DNA of 64,000 nucleotides from positions 930,001-994,000 of the forward strand of contig CAWGXG010000007.1 in the NCBI GenBank assembly GCA_963826505.1, in the 5' to 3' direction. Positions 63,159-64,000 of this stretch are shown in pieces. Numbering within the stretch: position 1 is the first letter of the stretch; the number at the start of each line of letters is the position of its first letter. The translations under genes and the position numbers were made by a program. The stretch comes from CAWGXG01 sp963826505. GTDB taxonomy: Bacteria > Chloroflexota > Anaerolineae > Aggregatilineales > Aggregatilineaceae. Under the pieces are notes generated by a model that saw only the letters and a list, made by a program, of their open reading frames with translations, ran no database searches and was not told where the DNA came from.

Positions 63159-64000
63159 TCATGTCATAGCAGCCGCTGATGATCGTCGAGCGGGCCGGAC
63201 AGCAGTCCGGTACTCGACCAGCATGCTTTGCGTCGCGTCCCAAGCCTCCGGCGTGGTTCGCCCCAGGTCATCGGAGCGCCACAGCGCCACCGAGTTGTAG
63301 AGTACCTGGCGCTGGGTGTCGTAGTCATCTTGCGACAGATCGGTGACGTAATGCGTCACGCTGATGTCAAAAGCTGTGTCCGGATCGGCGATGGTATCGA
63401 GCAGCCCGCGCTGAATGGCGCGCACCATGCCGCGCACGAGATCGGGCTTGTTGCGGATGGTATCTTCGTTGGTGACCAGCCCATTCGAGATCAGCGTCGC
63501 GTAGTCGGACACTTCGATCACGTTCACGGGGAAACACTGCTCTTCGATGGTCAGCGGTTCGTTGACGATGTACACCACCGCGGCATCAACCTGAGACGTA
63601 CACACGTTTTCGACGGCGGTAAAGCCGATCGAGCGCAGTTCGCCCAGGTCCGACTGGGTCAGGCCGCCCGCCTCAAGCAGCGCGCGCAGCCCGATATAGC
63701 TTGCGCCATACTCGCCTGGGATGCCGACCACGCGCCCGCGCAGATCGGCGGGCTGGGTGATGTTGAGATCGGCGCGCGACACGACCCCCACCGGGAAGCG
63801 ATGATACCATTCGAAGACGTAGACCACCGGGCGATCGCTGCCGCGCGCCAGCACGACCTGCTCGCCGCTGATCAGTCCAAACTGCAAGTTATTAGTTGCC
63901 AGACGCTCGACGCCATCCGCTTCGTTGAAGCTGTTCTCGAAGGTGATCGCAATTCCTTCGTCGGCGAAATACCCGCGCTGGGCGGCTACGTACAACGGCG
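63159..64000 (-). CDS. NMT1/THI5-like ABC transporter substrate-binding protein (5' end outside window)
   Basis: At least 278 residues, truncated at the window edge on its N-terminal side. Contains AQRGYFADEGIAITFENSFNEADGVERLATNNLQFGLISGEQVVLARG, then DLRGRVVGIPGEYGASYIGLRALLEAGGL, the NMT1 pattern. A probable 1-nt shift near 63212 changes the end: one frame gives EYRTAVRPARRSS, the other GLLSGPLDDHQRLL with stop at 63166-63164, which fits better. Substrate unknown (sulfonate, nitrate, pyrimidine or similar). Confidence 0.85.
   Translation of the reverse strand, partial: PLYVAAQRGYFADEGIAITFENSFNEADGVERLATNNLQFGLISGEQVVLARGSDRPVVYVFEWYHRFPVGVVSRADLNITQPADLRGRVVGIPGEYGASYIGLRALLEAGGLTQSDLGELRSIGFTAVENVCTSQVDAAVVYIVNEPLTIEEQCFPVNVIEVSDYATLISNGLVTNEDTIRNKPDLVRGMVRAIQRGLLDTIADPDTAFDISVTHYVTDLSQDDYDTQRQVLYNSVALWRSDDLGRTTPEAWDATQSMLVEYRTAVRPARRSSAAAMT

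Noticed and set aside
1..64000. CRISPR arrays, insertion sequences, prophage or integrase genes.
   Set aside because: No regularly spaced direct repeats, transposase, recombinase or phage structural genes were recognised in any frame.

Overview
The window is GC-rich bacterial chromosome. It contains rpsB-tsf, pyrH and gatC, two tRNAs, house-keeping leucine/isoleucine/valine and arginine pathways, many ABC transporters, lipoproteins and two-component proteins. The gene mix (Sec-type NAD-linked formate dehydrogenase, corrinoid/methyl-H4folate enzymes, LutABC, F420/flavin LLM oxidoreductase, HacA-type LeuC, CimA) suggests a Chloroflexota (Anaerolineae-like) genome. That placement is inference from gene content; no rRNA is present.

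Layout. 0-6 kb: end of a branched-chain amino acid transporter, a small ABM/Fe-alcohol dehydrogenase/EamA operon, a LON-domain protein and a DUF5996 protein. 6-12 kb: a formate dehydrogenase operon (unknown protein, NuoE-like, NuoF-like, FdhA). FdhA has an in-frame TGA exactly at the family selenocysteine position and about eight apparent single-base frameshifts. 12-14.4 kb: a class I methyltransferase with two adjacent in-frame TGA codons followed by a textbook bacterial SECIS-like hairpin, a fragment duplicated from the DUF5996 gene, a cytidylyltransferase-GHMP kinase fusion and tRNA-Lys. 14.4-23.5 kb: a nine-gene minus-strand operon (DUF1638, ASKHA corrinoid activator, methyl-H4folate corrinoid methyltransferase, M15-like peptidase, THEP1 NTPase, MFS, LutA, LutB, LutC).

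24-36 kb: a ten-gene branched-chain amino acid operon (ilvE-ilvB-ilvN-ilvC-leuA-small ORF-leuC-leuD-cimA-leuB). Upstream of it lie two tandem leader peptides rich in Leu/Val/Ile, each followed by an intrinsic terminator, which looks like a double transcription attenuator. It is divergent from argG-argH. 38.8-46 kb: oxidoreductases and a sugar-type ABC transporter whose ATPase carries a membrane anchor and HEAT repeats. 46-54 kb: MFS, a P-type Ca ATPase, a sucrase/ferredoxin-like protein, gatC and a degenerate receiver-GGDEF protein. 54-59.7 kb: pyrH, tsf, rpsB, a thioredoxin-like lipoprotein with TGA at the first redox Cys (UxxC), surE and tRNA-Arg. 60-64 kb: a histidine kinase, a response regulator and an ABC importer of the NMT1/SsuA type running off the edge.

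The most notable result is three separate genes in 64 kb that read through TGA at positions where the families use Sec or redox Cys, which points to an active selenocysteine system. No selA/B/C/D is in the window. Several other genes carry isolated 1-nt frame breaks that look like sequencing or assembly errors, so indels need read-level checking. The TGA cases are different because both sides stay in one frame.
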